Positions 52,371 to 59,330 of a DNA stretch of 64,000 nucleotides are shown in pieces. The notes below the pieces were generated by a model. The model did not search any database. It had not been told where the DNA came from and was given only the letters and a program-made list of their open reading frames with translations. The stretch lies in NCBI RefSeq assembly GCF_016925635.1, contig NZ_CP070490.1:620001-684000 (forward strand), read 5' to 3'. The position numbers and the translations under genes were made by a program. Numbering within the stretch: position 1 is the stretch's first letter; each line of letters opens with the position of its first letter. Source of the stretch: Lysinibacillus fusiformis. Its GTDB lineage: Bacteria; Bacillota; Bacilli; Bacillales_A; Planococcaceae.

Positions 52371-52523
52371 TCTATTTCACTCCTTCTATCAATTACGCCT
52401 CATTGTTATGGCTTCCAGATTTTTTCGATTTTGCTCGAAAAGGCCCTCCCTATAGAAGCGAGATACTTCTATACCCGACGCTTTGCTTTCAGTACAAAAA
52501 ACATTTACTAAATGAAGATAAAG

Positions 52524-52628
52524 AAAAAAGGCCAATATTATCCTTAGGCACAAAAATGCCTATGAACAATAAAAGCCTCTAGTTTGCTAGTCAGCCACAT
52601 ATTTAATTCTTAGTAATATAATAAGAAT
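52524..52628 (-). promoter_or_regulatory. cobA operon leader: stem, shared motif and attenuator terminator
   Basis: Minus-strand order: perfect stem ATTCTTA-N9-TAAGAAT (52628-52606), AT linker, GGCTGACTAGCAAACTAG followed by AGGC (52596-52575), then a terminator hairpin that begins in that AGGC, includes TAGGCA-TTTTTG-TGCCTA and ends GGCC followed by T6 (to 52524). About 150 further bases separate it from cobA. The motif is nearly the same as in the cysH leader. Confidence 0.7.
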
Positions 52629-52655
52629 AATAAATAATTTAGTATATTCTGTCAA
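52627..52655 (-). promoter_or_regulatory. Sigma-A promoter of the cobA-cysI operon
   Basis: Minus strand TTGACA (52655-52650), 17-base spacer, TATTAT (52632-52627). Transcription would start at or inside the leader stem. Confidence 0.75.
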
Positions 52656-52689
52656 CACCCAATTTGCCACTTCGTAAGACACAATAAAA

Positions 52690-52724
52690 AACCAGCTGCC
52701 GATTTCAAGACCGACAACTGGTTG
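52690..52724 (-). terminator. Terminator of the Gly/Pro/Tyr-rich protein gene
   Basis: Minus strand AACCAGTTGTCGG / CCGATTTC-side arm CGGCAGCTGGTT (with G-U pairs), followed by T6, 15 bases after the stop. Confidence 0.8.
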
Positions 52725-52738
52725 ATCAGTTTATGTGC

Positions 52739-52942
52739 TTACCATGGTCTACGATAGCGCGGACCTGGTCTAAAATTTGGACCCGGTGGATATGGTCGAT
52801 AGTTTGGATAATATGGATTGTAAGGATATTGATTAAATTGAGAGCCCAGGAAACTGCCTAAAAACCCACCAAAAAACGGTGCGCCAAATGGCCAAATAAA
52901 GCCGCCAAATCCTCCGCCTGGATAACCTCCGAAATTGCGCAT
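52739..52942 (-). CDS. Small Gly/Pro/Tyr-rich protein, 67 residues
   Basis: Low-complexity product: a Gly/Phe-rich first half (GGYPGGGFGGF, GAPFFGGFLGSFLGS) and a Pro/Tyr/Arg-rich second half (YPYNPYYPNYRPYPPGP). GGGGAGGTAGC is at the right distance from the ATG, and a terminator follows, so it is a real gene. Similar compositions occur in small spore-coat and surface proteins of Bacillales, but no family can be named. Confidence 0.78.
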   Translation of the reverse strand: MRNFGGYPGGGFGGFIWPFGAPFFGGFLGSFLGSQFNQYPYNPYYPNYRPYPPGPNFRPGPRYRRPW

Positions 52943-53035
52943 ATGCTACCTCCCCTTTTTACTCTATCGTATGTAGGAAGATACATCTATCATATGTAGA
53001 ATGCCTATTCTATCGGGATTAGTGCATAAATCACA

Positions 53036-53070
53036 AAAAATCAGCGAGAATAGACTCTCGCTGATTGACA
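53036..53070 (-). terminator. Terminator of pepA
   Basis: AATCAGCGAGAGTC / GACT-side arm TCTCGCTGATT with T6 on the minus strand, just after the pepA stop. Confidence 0.88.
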
Positions 53071-53077
53071 AGCTTTA

Positions 53078-54586
53078 TTATTTTTCTTCCCCTAAACGTT
53101 GGACAAAATTCGCAAGCGTACGTACCATAACTCCTGTACCACCTTTAGGTCCTAAATCATGAACAGCTACTGCATCAGATGTGCCAGCAATATCTAGGTG
53201 AATCCACGGTGTATCACCAACGAATTCGCCTACAAAGCCTCCGCCGAAAATCATATGTCCATCACGACCTGGAGAGTTATTTAAATCAGCTACATCTGAT
53301 TTACGAATTCGTTTTTTATCATTCTCTGTTAAAGGCATACGCCAAACAAATTCATCTGTCTCTTTTGCGGCTTCCATAAATGCTTCAAAAAATGCATCAT
53401 CATTTGCAAGAGCACCTGTTTTATCCATACCTAGCGCAGTAATAACGCCTCCAGTTAAAGTCGCAACATCGATCAGTGATGTAGCCCCTTGCTGTTTAGC
53501 ATATGTAGTTGCATCTGCCAGAACTAAACGCCCTTCTGCATCCGTATTTAATACTTCTACCGTTTTCCCACTGTACGTCGTAATCACATCATCTGGTTTA
53601 AACGCTGTATCAGACACCATATTATCTGTAGAACCGATAACGGCTACAACATTTTTATTTGGACGTAATTCACCGATAATTTTCATCGCACCAAGCACAG
53701 CAGCAGCGCCACCCATATCACCCTTCATACCAACCATGGAATCCTTTGGTTTTAAAGAATAGCCGCCTGTATCATACGTTACACCCTTACCAACAAGGCC
53801 AATCGGATCTTCAAAATCTTCAGTCGCTTTATATTTTAAGGTAATTAATCGTGGTTCTTCATAAGAGCCTTGGTTAACACTTAAAATACCACCCATACCT
53901 AGTTCCTCTAATTGGGCTTTATCTAAAATTTCTACTTCTAAATCATATTCCACAGCTAGAGATTGTGCATAATTAGCTAAATCCGTTGCTGTTAGTAGAT
54001 TTGGCGGTAAATTAATTAAGCTACGAGCTTCATTGACAGCATCTGCATAAATTACACCTACTTCAAAGCTTGCCACCACTTCATCTAAATCCTCTGCTGT
54101 TGTCACAAGATGAACCGCATCAATACGTTTATCTACCTCGTTCGAAGTAGTTTTGTAATGTGGAACAGCATAATAGCCAAGGCCAATTCCTTCACCTGCT
54201 AAAAATGCTACATCTGCTGTTGAAATTGACTCTGTTGTAAATGATTCAACCCAAATGGAATACTCTTTCACTTTTAAAGATCTTAATTCTTTCCCTACTA
54301 AACCAAATGCTGCGCGAATATCACCTTCTGTTAGGTTTTTACGCTCATCCAAGCCTACAAATACAATACGTTTGAGGTTGGCATGGTCTTTCACAAATGG
54401 TAATTTTGTTAGTTTCTTTAATTCCGTTGAGACGTCCCCACCACTAATCCAAGTATCAATGGCCTCACCGTAAAATGATGAAAAGCTTGCCCAGTCCTGC
54501 ATTTGTTCACGATGTTTTGTGACTCCCACCACTAATAGTTCAGTAGAAATCGTTTCAAATGTTTTTGCTTCTTTTACAATATGCAT
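53078..54586 (-). CDS. pepA: Leucyl aminopeptidase (M17 family, YuiE)
   Basis: 502 residues. Two-domain M17 peptidase: variable N-terminal domain to about 165, then the catalytic domain with metal/active-site motifs VGKGVTYDTGGYSLKP and NTDAEGRLVLADATTYA. Cytoplasmic zinc/manganese exopeptidase releasing N-terminal amino acids. Synteny with yuiD and yuiB fits B. subtilis YuiE. Divergent from yuiD. Confidence 0.94.
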   Translation of the reverse strand: MHIVKEAKTFETISTELLVVGVTKHREQMQDWASFSSFYGEAIDTWISGGDVSTELKKLTKLPFVKDHANLKRIVFVGLDERKNLTEGDIRAAFGLVGKELRSLKVKEYSIWVESFTTESISTADVAFLAGEGIGLGYYAVPHYKTTSNEVDKRIDAVHLVTTAEDLDEVVASFEVGVIYADAVNEARSLINLPPNLLTATDLANYAQSLAVEYDLEVEILDKAQLEELGMGGILSVNQGSYEEPRLITLKYKATEDFEDPIGLVGKGVTYDTGGYSLKPKDSMVGMKGDMGGAAAVLGAMKIIGELRPNKNVVAVIGSTDNMVSDTAFKPDDVITTYSGKTVEVLNTDAEGRLVLADATTYAKQQGATSLIDVATLTGGVITALGMDKTGALANDDAFFEAFMEAAKETDEFVWRMPLTENDKKRIRKSDVADLNNSPGRDGHMIFGGGFVGEFVGDTPWIHLDIAGTSDAVAVHDLGPKGGTGVMVRTLANFVQRLGEEK

Positions 54587-54709
54587 GTAAATTCCTCCAT
54601 TCCATATACTATTATAACGAAGTTTCTGAAAAGCGCGTAATATTTGCCTATATCTTCTTTTAGAAAATAATGAATGTTATAATAAAAGCAATTATTTGCG
54701 AAGGTTGTG

Positions 54710-55192
54710 ATGAAATTGAGTTTACTCCAAAATACCCCATTACTAATTGCCCTCTTTGCGGTTCTCTTTGCGCAGTTTGTTAAAATCCCCATCCATTTTT
54801 TAATGACCAGACAAGTAAAATGGGGCCTTTTTACCTCAACGGGCGGAATGCCTAGTTCTCACTCCGCTTCTGTCACTGGACTGGCAACCTCTATTGCGTA
54901 TGAGACGGGTTTGGAATCCCCCATTTTTGCGGTAGCCGCTATGTTTTCCATTATCGTTATGTACGATGCCAGTGGTGTTCGTTACCAGGCAGGGCAGCAT
55001 GCAGCGATATTAAATCAACTGCGTAAGGATTTCCAAACAGTGCTCCATGATTTAAAAAAATGGCCACAGATGGATGGGCAAGAGAAAATGGAGGAATTAA
55101 AAACATTATTAGGCCATAAACGAAGTGAGGTATTTTTTGGGGCTCTCACAGGTATTTTTATCGCCATCATAACCTACGAGTTTTTCATCTAA
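54710..55192 (+). CDS. Divergent PAP2-family membrane protein (YuiD, DUF212)
   Basis: 160 residues with four to five membrane helices. Phosphatase-like motifs KWGLFTSTGGMPSSHSASV and VMYDASGVRYQAGQHA define the DUF212/YuiD family, distant relatives of PAP2 phosphatases. Activity not established. ATG at 54710 follows GAAGGTTGTG; a GTG one codon upstream is an alternative. Confidence 0.9.
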   Translation: MKLSLLQNTPLLIALFAVLFAQFVKIPIHFLMTRQVKWGLFTSTGGMPSSHSASVTGLATSIAYETGLESPIFAVAAMFSIIVMYDASGVRYQAGQHAAILNQLRKDFQTVLHDLKKWPQMDGQEKMEELKTLLGHKRSEVFFGALTGIFIAIITYEFFI

Positions 55193-55199
55193 CAGACAT

Positions 55200-55233
55200 A
55201 AACACATCCTCTAGAGGGAGGTTGTGTTTTTTT
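55200..55233 (+). terminator. Terminator of yuiD
   Basis: AACACATCCTC / GAGGTTGTGTT-type stem with T7, nine bases after the stop. Confidence 0.8.
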
Positions 55234-55238
55234 GTATA

Positions 55239-55280
55239 AAAAAAGTATTCTTCCTTCAATTGAAAGAAGAATACTAAGCA
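55239..55280. terminator. Terminator of yuiB
   Basis: AGTATTCTTC / GAAGAATACT perfect 10-bp stem with a longer AT-rich loop and A-run on the left, read as T-run on the minus strand. Confidence 0.82.
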
Positions 55281-55282
55281 CG

Positions 55283-55612
55283 TTAGAACATTCGATATCC
55301 ACTTTTTCGTAAATAAATCATGACGATACCCGCCACAATAGAGCCCGCAAAGCCACCTGATAAAATAGCAATATCTACAAACTGAAGTGCCTGTAATTTA
55401 TCGATTAATGCTGGGAAGGCAGAGCCTGGCTTAAAAATATAATCTAAGAAGCTTACTTCATCTACAATAAAGATGACAACAATTGGATACACAATTGCCA
55501 TTAACCATGTCATACGTAACAGCATATTTAACAAGAATCCGATACCAAAGAACATGACGAAAAATAACAATATAGAAATGATTAACTGTACTAATGAAAC
55601 TGGACCATCCAT
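55283..55612 (-). CDS. YuiB-like membrane protein
   Basis: 109 residues with three hydrophobic segments (about 8-35, 37-50, 80-102). Size and sequence type match YuiB of B. subtilis, encoded in the same yui neighbourhood. Function unknown. CGGAGGTTATAC precedes the ATG. Confidence 0.78.
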   Translation of the reverse strand: MDGPVSLVQLIISILLFFVMFFGIGFLLNMLLRMTWLMAIVYPIVVIFIVDEVSFLDYIFKPGSAFPALIDKLQALQFVDIAILSGGFAGSIVAGIVMIYLRKSGYRMF

Positions 55613-55751
55613 GTATGTATAACCTCCGTTTTCCTCTCATTAGTTTACATGATTACGACACCGCTTTCAATGAACATATCCTTGTTTTCGCTTGTTCGTC
55701 ATATTTCGGAAAATCATTAATCGATCATCTGCAATTGATCTTTAAATTTAG

Positions 55752-55889
55752 GGGTATTTGCTTTCTTCGCGGGTATTCACTTCTCCTTCGCGGATATCCT
55801 CCCTCCTTCCGCGAGTATTCGCTTCTCTTTCGCGGGTATTCTCCCTCCTTCCGCGGGTATTCGCTTCTCCTTCGCGGGTATTCTCTATT
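55752..55889. repeat. Tandem array of a 21-bp unit, about seven copies
   Basis: Consensus GGGTATTCGCTTCTCCTTCGC on the plus strand. Five full copies (55771-55875) flanked by one shortened copy on the left and a partial on the right. Copies alternate between CGCTTCTCYTTCGC and TCCCTCCTTCCGC endings, so the array also has a 42-bp period. It lies between a minus-strand gene start and a terminator. In plus frame it would give RGYSLLL-like heptads, but there is no ribosome binding site. Confidence 0.9.
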
Positions 55890-55920
55890 TTCAAGTTAAA
55901 TAAATGCTTTTTTCATCAAA

Positions 55921-55957
55921 AAAACTATTGAAGACAAGTGCTTATCTTCAATAGTTT
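55921..55957 (-). terminator. Terminator downstream of the LytS-like 5TM gene
   Basis: AAACTATTGAAGA / TCTTCAATAGTTT, a 13-bp stem with an A-run on the plus strand, giving a T-run on the minus strand. Confidence 0.85.
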
Positions 55958-56057
55958 CTACTATTTTATGAGGTTGATTGAGCTAATAAAAACTTCGGTG
56001 ATCTCCAAAGCTGTGCCCATTTTTTAAATGCTATCAGTACAATTAATAAGCCAAGCA

Positions 56058-56513
56058 TTAGCATGAAAAAGTTTGACGTATTTTGAAGCGTTTACTTAAA
56101 CCACCTGTAATAAAGCCCGCAAGAATCGTTGAAACACCACAGGCTATTGCTGTAAAACCGCCGAGTGTGATGCGATGAATACCTGCAATAATACCTACAC
56201 ACACACCAACAAGTGGTCCGCCAAAAATCCCTGCTATGGCCACACCGATTAACCTTGTATTGGCAATCGCCTCTTCTGCATTAATCGTACTATGTATCAT
56301 CTGATTTAAAGGATGGATGGTCCCACTTTCAATTTTAATCCCTGTATAGCTGCTGATAATACATAGGCTACTAAAAATAATGATGAGCCATATTTTCTCT
56401 TTCATTCCTTGCTCCTGAAACAGCTTTTCTCGAAAGAGTCGCCATCTTGACATTAAAAAGGCAAACACAATGATCAGCCCAACTCGCTCTAACATAAATA
56501 AAAATAGCTCCAT
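56058..56513 (-). CDS. LytS-type 5TM receptor protein, probably frameshifted and truncated
   Basis: 151 residues in the intact frame, with four membrane helices resembling the 5TM_5TMR_LYT domain that forms the N-terminus of LytS/YhcK sensor proteins (TM1 LLERVGLIIVFAFLMSRW; later IGVAIAGIFGGPLVGVCVG and GFITGGLSKRFK). GGAGGTG lies seven bases before the ATG. In the -1 frame after an AAAA run, coding continues with NFFMLMLGLLIVLIAFKKW, a fifth helix, to a stop at 55966-55968, right before a terminator. No GAF or kinase domain follows. So either a small 5TM protein with a frameshift or a decayed remnant. Confidence 0.7.
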   Translation of the reverse strand: MELFLFMLERVGLIIVFAFLMSRWRLFREKLFQEQGMKEKIWLIIIFSSLCIISSYTGIKIESGTIHPLNQMIHSTINAEEAIANTRLIGVAIAGIFGGPLVGVCVGIIAGIHRITLGGFTAIACGVSTILAGFITGGLSKRFKIRQTFSC

Positions 56514-56537
56514 CAAAGATCACCTCCTAAAGTCATA

Positions 56538-57035
56538 TCATTTTTTAAAGAATAAACGATAAGAGGTATAGCCAAAAATATCACCTGGATTAATCCCTTC
56601 TATCGCTTCTAATTGATGTCTTTCAAATTGATTGGATGCCATTTCCTTTAACATCACTGATGTTGATTCATCTTGGGCTAGCTCCTGAGGATACAACCAT
56701 TTGGCTTCTAAAATTTCTTTTTCTTGAATACATACCTGCTGCTGCTCATCTAGCATACGACAATAAAAAATGGCCATATTATCACTGATGTCATCACGGA
56801 TGACACCTGTTCTAAATCCAATTAAGCCCGAGACTCTACAATCGATGCCTGTTTCTTCTTTGATTTCACGAATGACCGCCTCATCCACCGTTTCACCCGC
56901 ATTAACAAATCCTGCTGGCAATGACCAACGCCCCTTCAAGCCGCTGTAAGCCTTTTTCACAACCAACCATTGCCCAAGCTCATTAACCGTAACACCTGAT
57001 ACGCCTAACCATATTTTCCCTCGATCTTTTTTCAT
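56538..57035 (-). CDS. NUDIX hydrolase
   Basis: 165 residues. NUDIX box GFVNAGETVDEAVIREIKEE followed by TGI fits GX5EX7REUXEEXGU with all catalytic residues. Cleaves nucleoside diphosphates linked to another moiety; substrate unknown. ATG at 57035 has GAGGTG six bases upstream; a GTG nine bases earlier is the alternative. Followed 24 bases later by the 5TM gene, perhaps cotranscribed. Confidence 0.9.
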   Translation of the reverse strand: MKKDRGKIWLGVSGVTVNELGQWLVVKKAYSGLKGRWSLPAGFVNAGETVDEAVIREIKEETGIDCRVSGLIGFRTGVIRDDISDNMAIFYCRMLDEQQQVCIQEKEILEAKWLYPQELAQDESTSVMLKEMASNQFERHQLEAIEGINPGDIFGYTSYRLFFKK

Positions 57036-57122
57036 AACCCTCACCTCTATCTACCTATTATACCCGCTTGCTTTCACTGGAATGAAGCATTTATTCAGAA
57101 TTTTACAGCTAATCGACAGTGA

Positions 57123-57161
57123 AAATGCTTCTTTCATTCAACCTCAATGAAAGAAGCATTT
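57123..57161. other. Perfect 16-bp inverted repeat
   Basis: AAATGCTTCTTTCATT (57123-57138) and its exact reverse complement AATGAAAGAAGCATTT (57146-57161), seven-base loop. A related partial copy AATGAAGCATTT occurs at about 57081. It may be a second terminator for minus-strand transcripts or a small repeat. T-tail weak. Confidence 0.7.
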
Positions 57162-57267
57162 GTAGACTGTCTGCAATTTCATCAAATACTGTTATAAAAA
57201 GTTGTTGGGAGTTCCATTAAAGTAGATGAATTTTAAAATAGTTGCTATCAAACAGGAAAATAAAAAG

Positions 57268-57320
57268 AAAAAAGCTCCTTTCATTCATCATGTTTTGCAA
57301 CATCATCAATCAAAGAAGCC
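57268..57320 (-). terminator. Original terminator of the hesB/yutM-like gene
   Basis: Minus strand GGCTTCTTTgATTgATgATGTT - GCAA - AACATgATgAATgAAAGgAGC-type long hairpin followed by T6, about 45 bases after the stop of the gene stub. Confidence 0.75.
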
Positions 57321-57361
57321 TATTATTGTTAGCCCATTATTCGAATGGAATTTATTTAATT

Positions 57362-57469
57362 TTATTCACAAACCTCAGGCGTTCCTTCACGTTTTGCTGT
57401 TTTGAATGAAGTACCGCAGCCACATGATGCAATGGCGTTTGGATTATCGATGGTGAATTGAACGGTATA
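57362..57469 (-). pseudogene. 3' stub of a HesB/YutM-type iron-sulfur A-carrier gene at the prophage boundary
   Basis: The frame from 57469 to 57362 encodes the C-terminal 35 residues of an A-type Fe-S carrier: VQFTIDNPNAIASCGCGTSF and the tail ending PEVCE, including the SCGCG cysteines. A stop codon directly precedes it and the rest (about 85 residues) is missing. Upstream the sequence turns phage-like. In B. subtilis yutM lies close to yuiB, so the host gene belongs here. The best explanation is prophage integration into the 3' end of the gene, leaving this part at the attachment site; the intact copy would be at the other prophage end. Confidence 0.8.
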
Positions 57470-57490
57470 CTAACCGGAAGCATGAACGCC
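57440..57490. other. Probable prophage attachment-site region
   Basis: Homology to the HesB/YutM family stops at about 57463-57469 and sequence with phage-like composition begins. The att core should lie in or just left of this junction, within coding sequence shared by both prophage ends. The exact core cannot be set without the other end. Confidence 0.55.
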
Positions 57491-57609
57491 TACTGTACGT
57501 ACTTTTTATCGATATTTGAATACGACGTATTTTGCAATACCTACGTATTGTTAAAACGATAGATTACTTTCTTACATTATATATGTAGACGTACTAGAAT
57601 CGCAAGTAA

Positions 57610-57975
57610 CTATTTAATAGACCTGGCTGTTAACGTTGAAAGTAACGCATGTTGCTGCTTTATCACTTCATCTTTATGAGCGATTTCACTTTCTAACATC
57701 GCACAATTTTCACAACCCGCATCTTGAACGTCTATATCGTAAAACTTCTTTATAGCCTTTTTAACTGCGTCTCTCATAAAAACGGTACCTGATACTCTAT
57801 GTTTAGCATACGTCATAGCATCGACTTCCAATTCATTAAATAGAACACTATTTCCCATAGGTTGCGAGAATGTACCGAGAAAATATTGAAACGTTTCTCT
57901 GTACCTAGCAATAGTCGATATACTTACACCCAACATCTTCGCTAATTCTGTCTGATTAATTAATTTTTCATCCAT
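57610..57975 (-). CDS. Phage helix-turn-helix DNA-binding protein
   Basis: 121 residues. N-terminal HTH (NQTELAKMLGVSISTIARYR, residues 7-26), MerR-/excisionase-like, then a helical region with CENC (Cys pair, about 89-92) and a coiled tail. AAGAAGGGGGC precedes the ATG. Nearest gene to the attachment site, on the late-gene strand, separated from the terminase by ~800 bases. Excisionase or regulator are both possible; no integrase is seen here. Confidence 0.7.
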   Translation of the reverse strand: MDEKLINQTELAKMLGVSISTIARYRETFQYFLGTFSQPMGNSVLFNELEVDAMTYAKHRVSGTVFMRDAVKKAIKKFYDIDVQDAGCENCAMLESEIAHKDEVIKQQHALLSTLTARSIK

Positions 57976-58778
57976 AGATTGTGCCCCCTTTCTTCCGAAA
58001 CACGCGCGCGATATGGTCGGTAATTACTCGTTAACAATTCGAACTATACACCACCTAATTAAAATACGCAACCCTCGTAAACCCGCGTCACTACTGCGTT
58101 AATTACGTTTTCTGTAATTTATAACGTTTAAGGTTATTTCCTATTAATTGGATTGCGTCAGTTTTACGTCAGACGATTCCACACGCACAACTACCCGTTC
58201 CAACAATTCTCGATGTGTCTGACAGCGCTGAATATAGCAGATTACATTGACTACCGTCTTTAAAAATGAAATTTATTTTGTGTGTGTCATAGAGAGGCGG
58301 GATATGATTGACGGCCGTTGGGAAGTTTCTTTATTCATTTAACGCAACTTCGACGCAATGTATATCGATAGAATATTTATTCATTACAGCTTCCCAAAAT
58401 TATAATTATGTAAACTAGAATAACATATAAAACATTGGTAAATCAACGTTTCTCTACTTATCCGAAAGTAACGTTTATGCATTATTTTATACACAACGTT
58501 CAAAGCAGTATCTACACATGGTTACGTTATGTAACTGTAACAGTCCGATTGATTACAAATGCATAAAAGACAACGTTCATTCACATTGTTTTGACCCCCG
58601 ATTTTAGAACGCTTCGTCCGCCCGAACCCTCTGCCTGATGTATTCGGATATGTACGCAATCATATCGCTATGACCACCGATTTAATACCGAATATCCGCA
58701 CTAGTCCGATACTTACACACAATAAAAGACCGAGCATACAAGCGATCTATTGCGCTCATACACTCGGTCATGGTCTTT
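57976..58778. other. ~800-bp gene-free prophage stretch with repeated AACGTT
   Basis: No convincing frame on either strand. Five AACGTT hexamers occur at 58123, 58445, 58470, 58495 and 58572. The middle three are spaced by exactly 25 bp. GTTAC-GTTAT-GTAAC, a short palindrome, lies at 58521-58535. A terminator-like hairpin is at the right end. Could be a regulatory or replication-type region, or the remains of deleted genes. Confidence 0.6.
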
Positions 58779-58782
58779 CTAT
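58721..58782 (-). terminator. Hairpin overlapping the end of the small terminase gene
   Basis: AAAGACCGAG and CTCGGTC-ATGGTCTTT can pair, with an inner AGCGAT/GCGCT hairpin. T-run on the minus strand after the arm. Likely ends the terminase transcript. Confidence 0.65.
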
Positions 58783-59306
58783 TCGTTTATATCTTCTTCC
58801 TCTACCTTAGCGATAATACGAGCGATGTCATCATCTGTAACTCGCGCTTGTATCATCGGTTGTTGACTGCTAACTTCAAGCTTCGACGACTTACTATAAA
58901 CGCCAGCCATTTCGAGTAACATTTCGATAGCTCTGATTGACGGCGTTCCCGTAATACTGCCGTCTGCTAACTGTTGCAAACGTGTGATTGCCATTGGAAT
59001 AGCAGAGCCGGCGCTCATCTGTACACTATCCCTTACATAGCGTTGAAATTCCGGCATAGCTCGATAGCGAATAAGCGTATCCTCGTCTATTCCCAATTCA
59101 GCGGCGATTTGCTTATAAGGCTTGCGCTTGCTGCCTCGTTTCTTAAATGTCATATCGTTAATCATAACTGCTTGTGCTGCTTTGATTTGATGTGGCTTTA
59201 AGTCGTAGTTTTCAGCGTCCGGTAAAGTCGGTTGCATGAAAGCCTCACTCTCCAACACCTCTGCAGGCTCATATTGTTCCTCGATTACTTTGATTTCGTT
59301 TGCCAT
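58779..59306 (-). CDS. terS: Phage terminase small subunit (phBC6A51-type HTH)
   Basis: 175 residues. N-terminal acidic tail, then an HTH (about 65-90, YKQIAAELGIDEDTLIRYR) of the kind found in small terminase subunits that recognise packaging sites, and a helical C-terminus. GGGAGGAAATAACG precedes the ATG. It starts 24 bases after terL ends, which supports the assignment. It is the last gene of the visible late transcript. Confidence 0.82.
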   Translation of the reverse strand: MANEIKVIEEQYEPAEVLESEAFMQPTLPDAENYDLKPHQIKAAQAVMINDMTFKKRGSKRKPYKQIAAELGIDEDTLIRYRAMPEFQRYVRDSVQMSAGSAIPMAITRLQQLADGSITGTPSIRAIEMLLEMAGVYSKSSKLEVSSQQPMIQARVTDDDIARIIAKVEEEDINE

Positions 59307-59330
59307 ATCGTTATTTCCTCCCGTTTCTTA

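Noticed and set aside
52540..52603. Leader peptide starting ATGTGGCTG in the cobA leader, with a Cys codon near its end
   Set aside because: No Shine-Dalgarno sequence and the reading frame is not maintained in the cysH and sbp leaders.
55752..55889. CRISPR array
   Set aside because: The units are contiguous 21-bp tandem repeats without spacers, and no cas genes are nearby.
55594..55899. Protein with heptad repeats read through the tandem array
   Set aside because: No ribosome binding site, covers the yuiB promoter region and depends entirely on the repeat; treated as non-coding.
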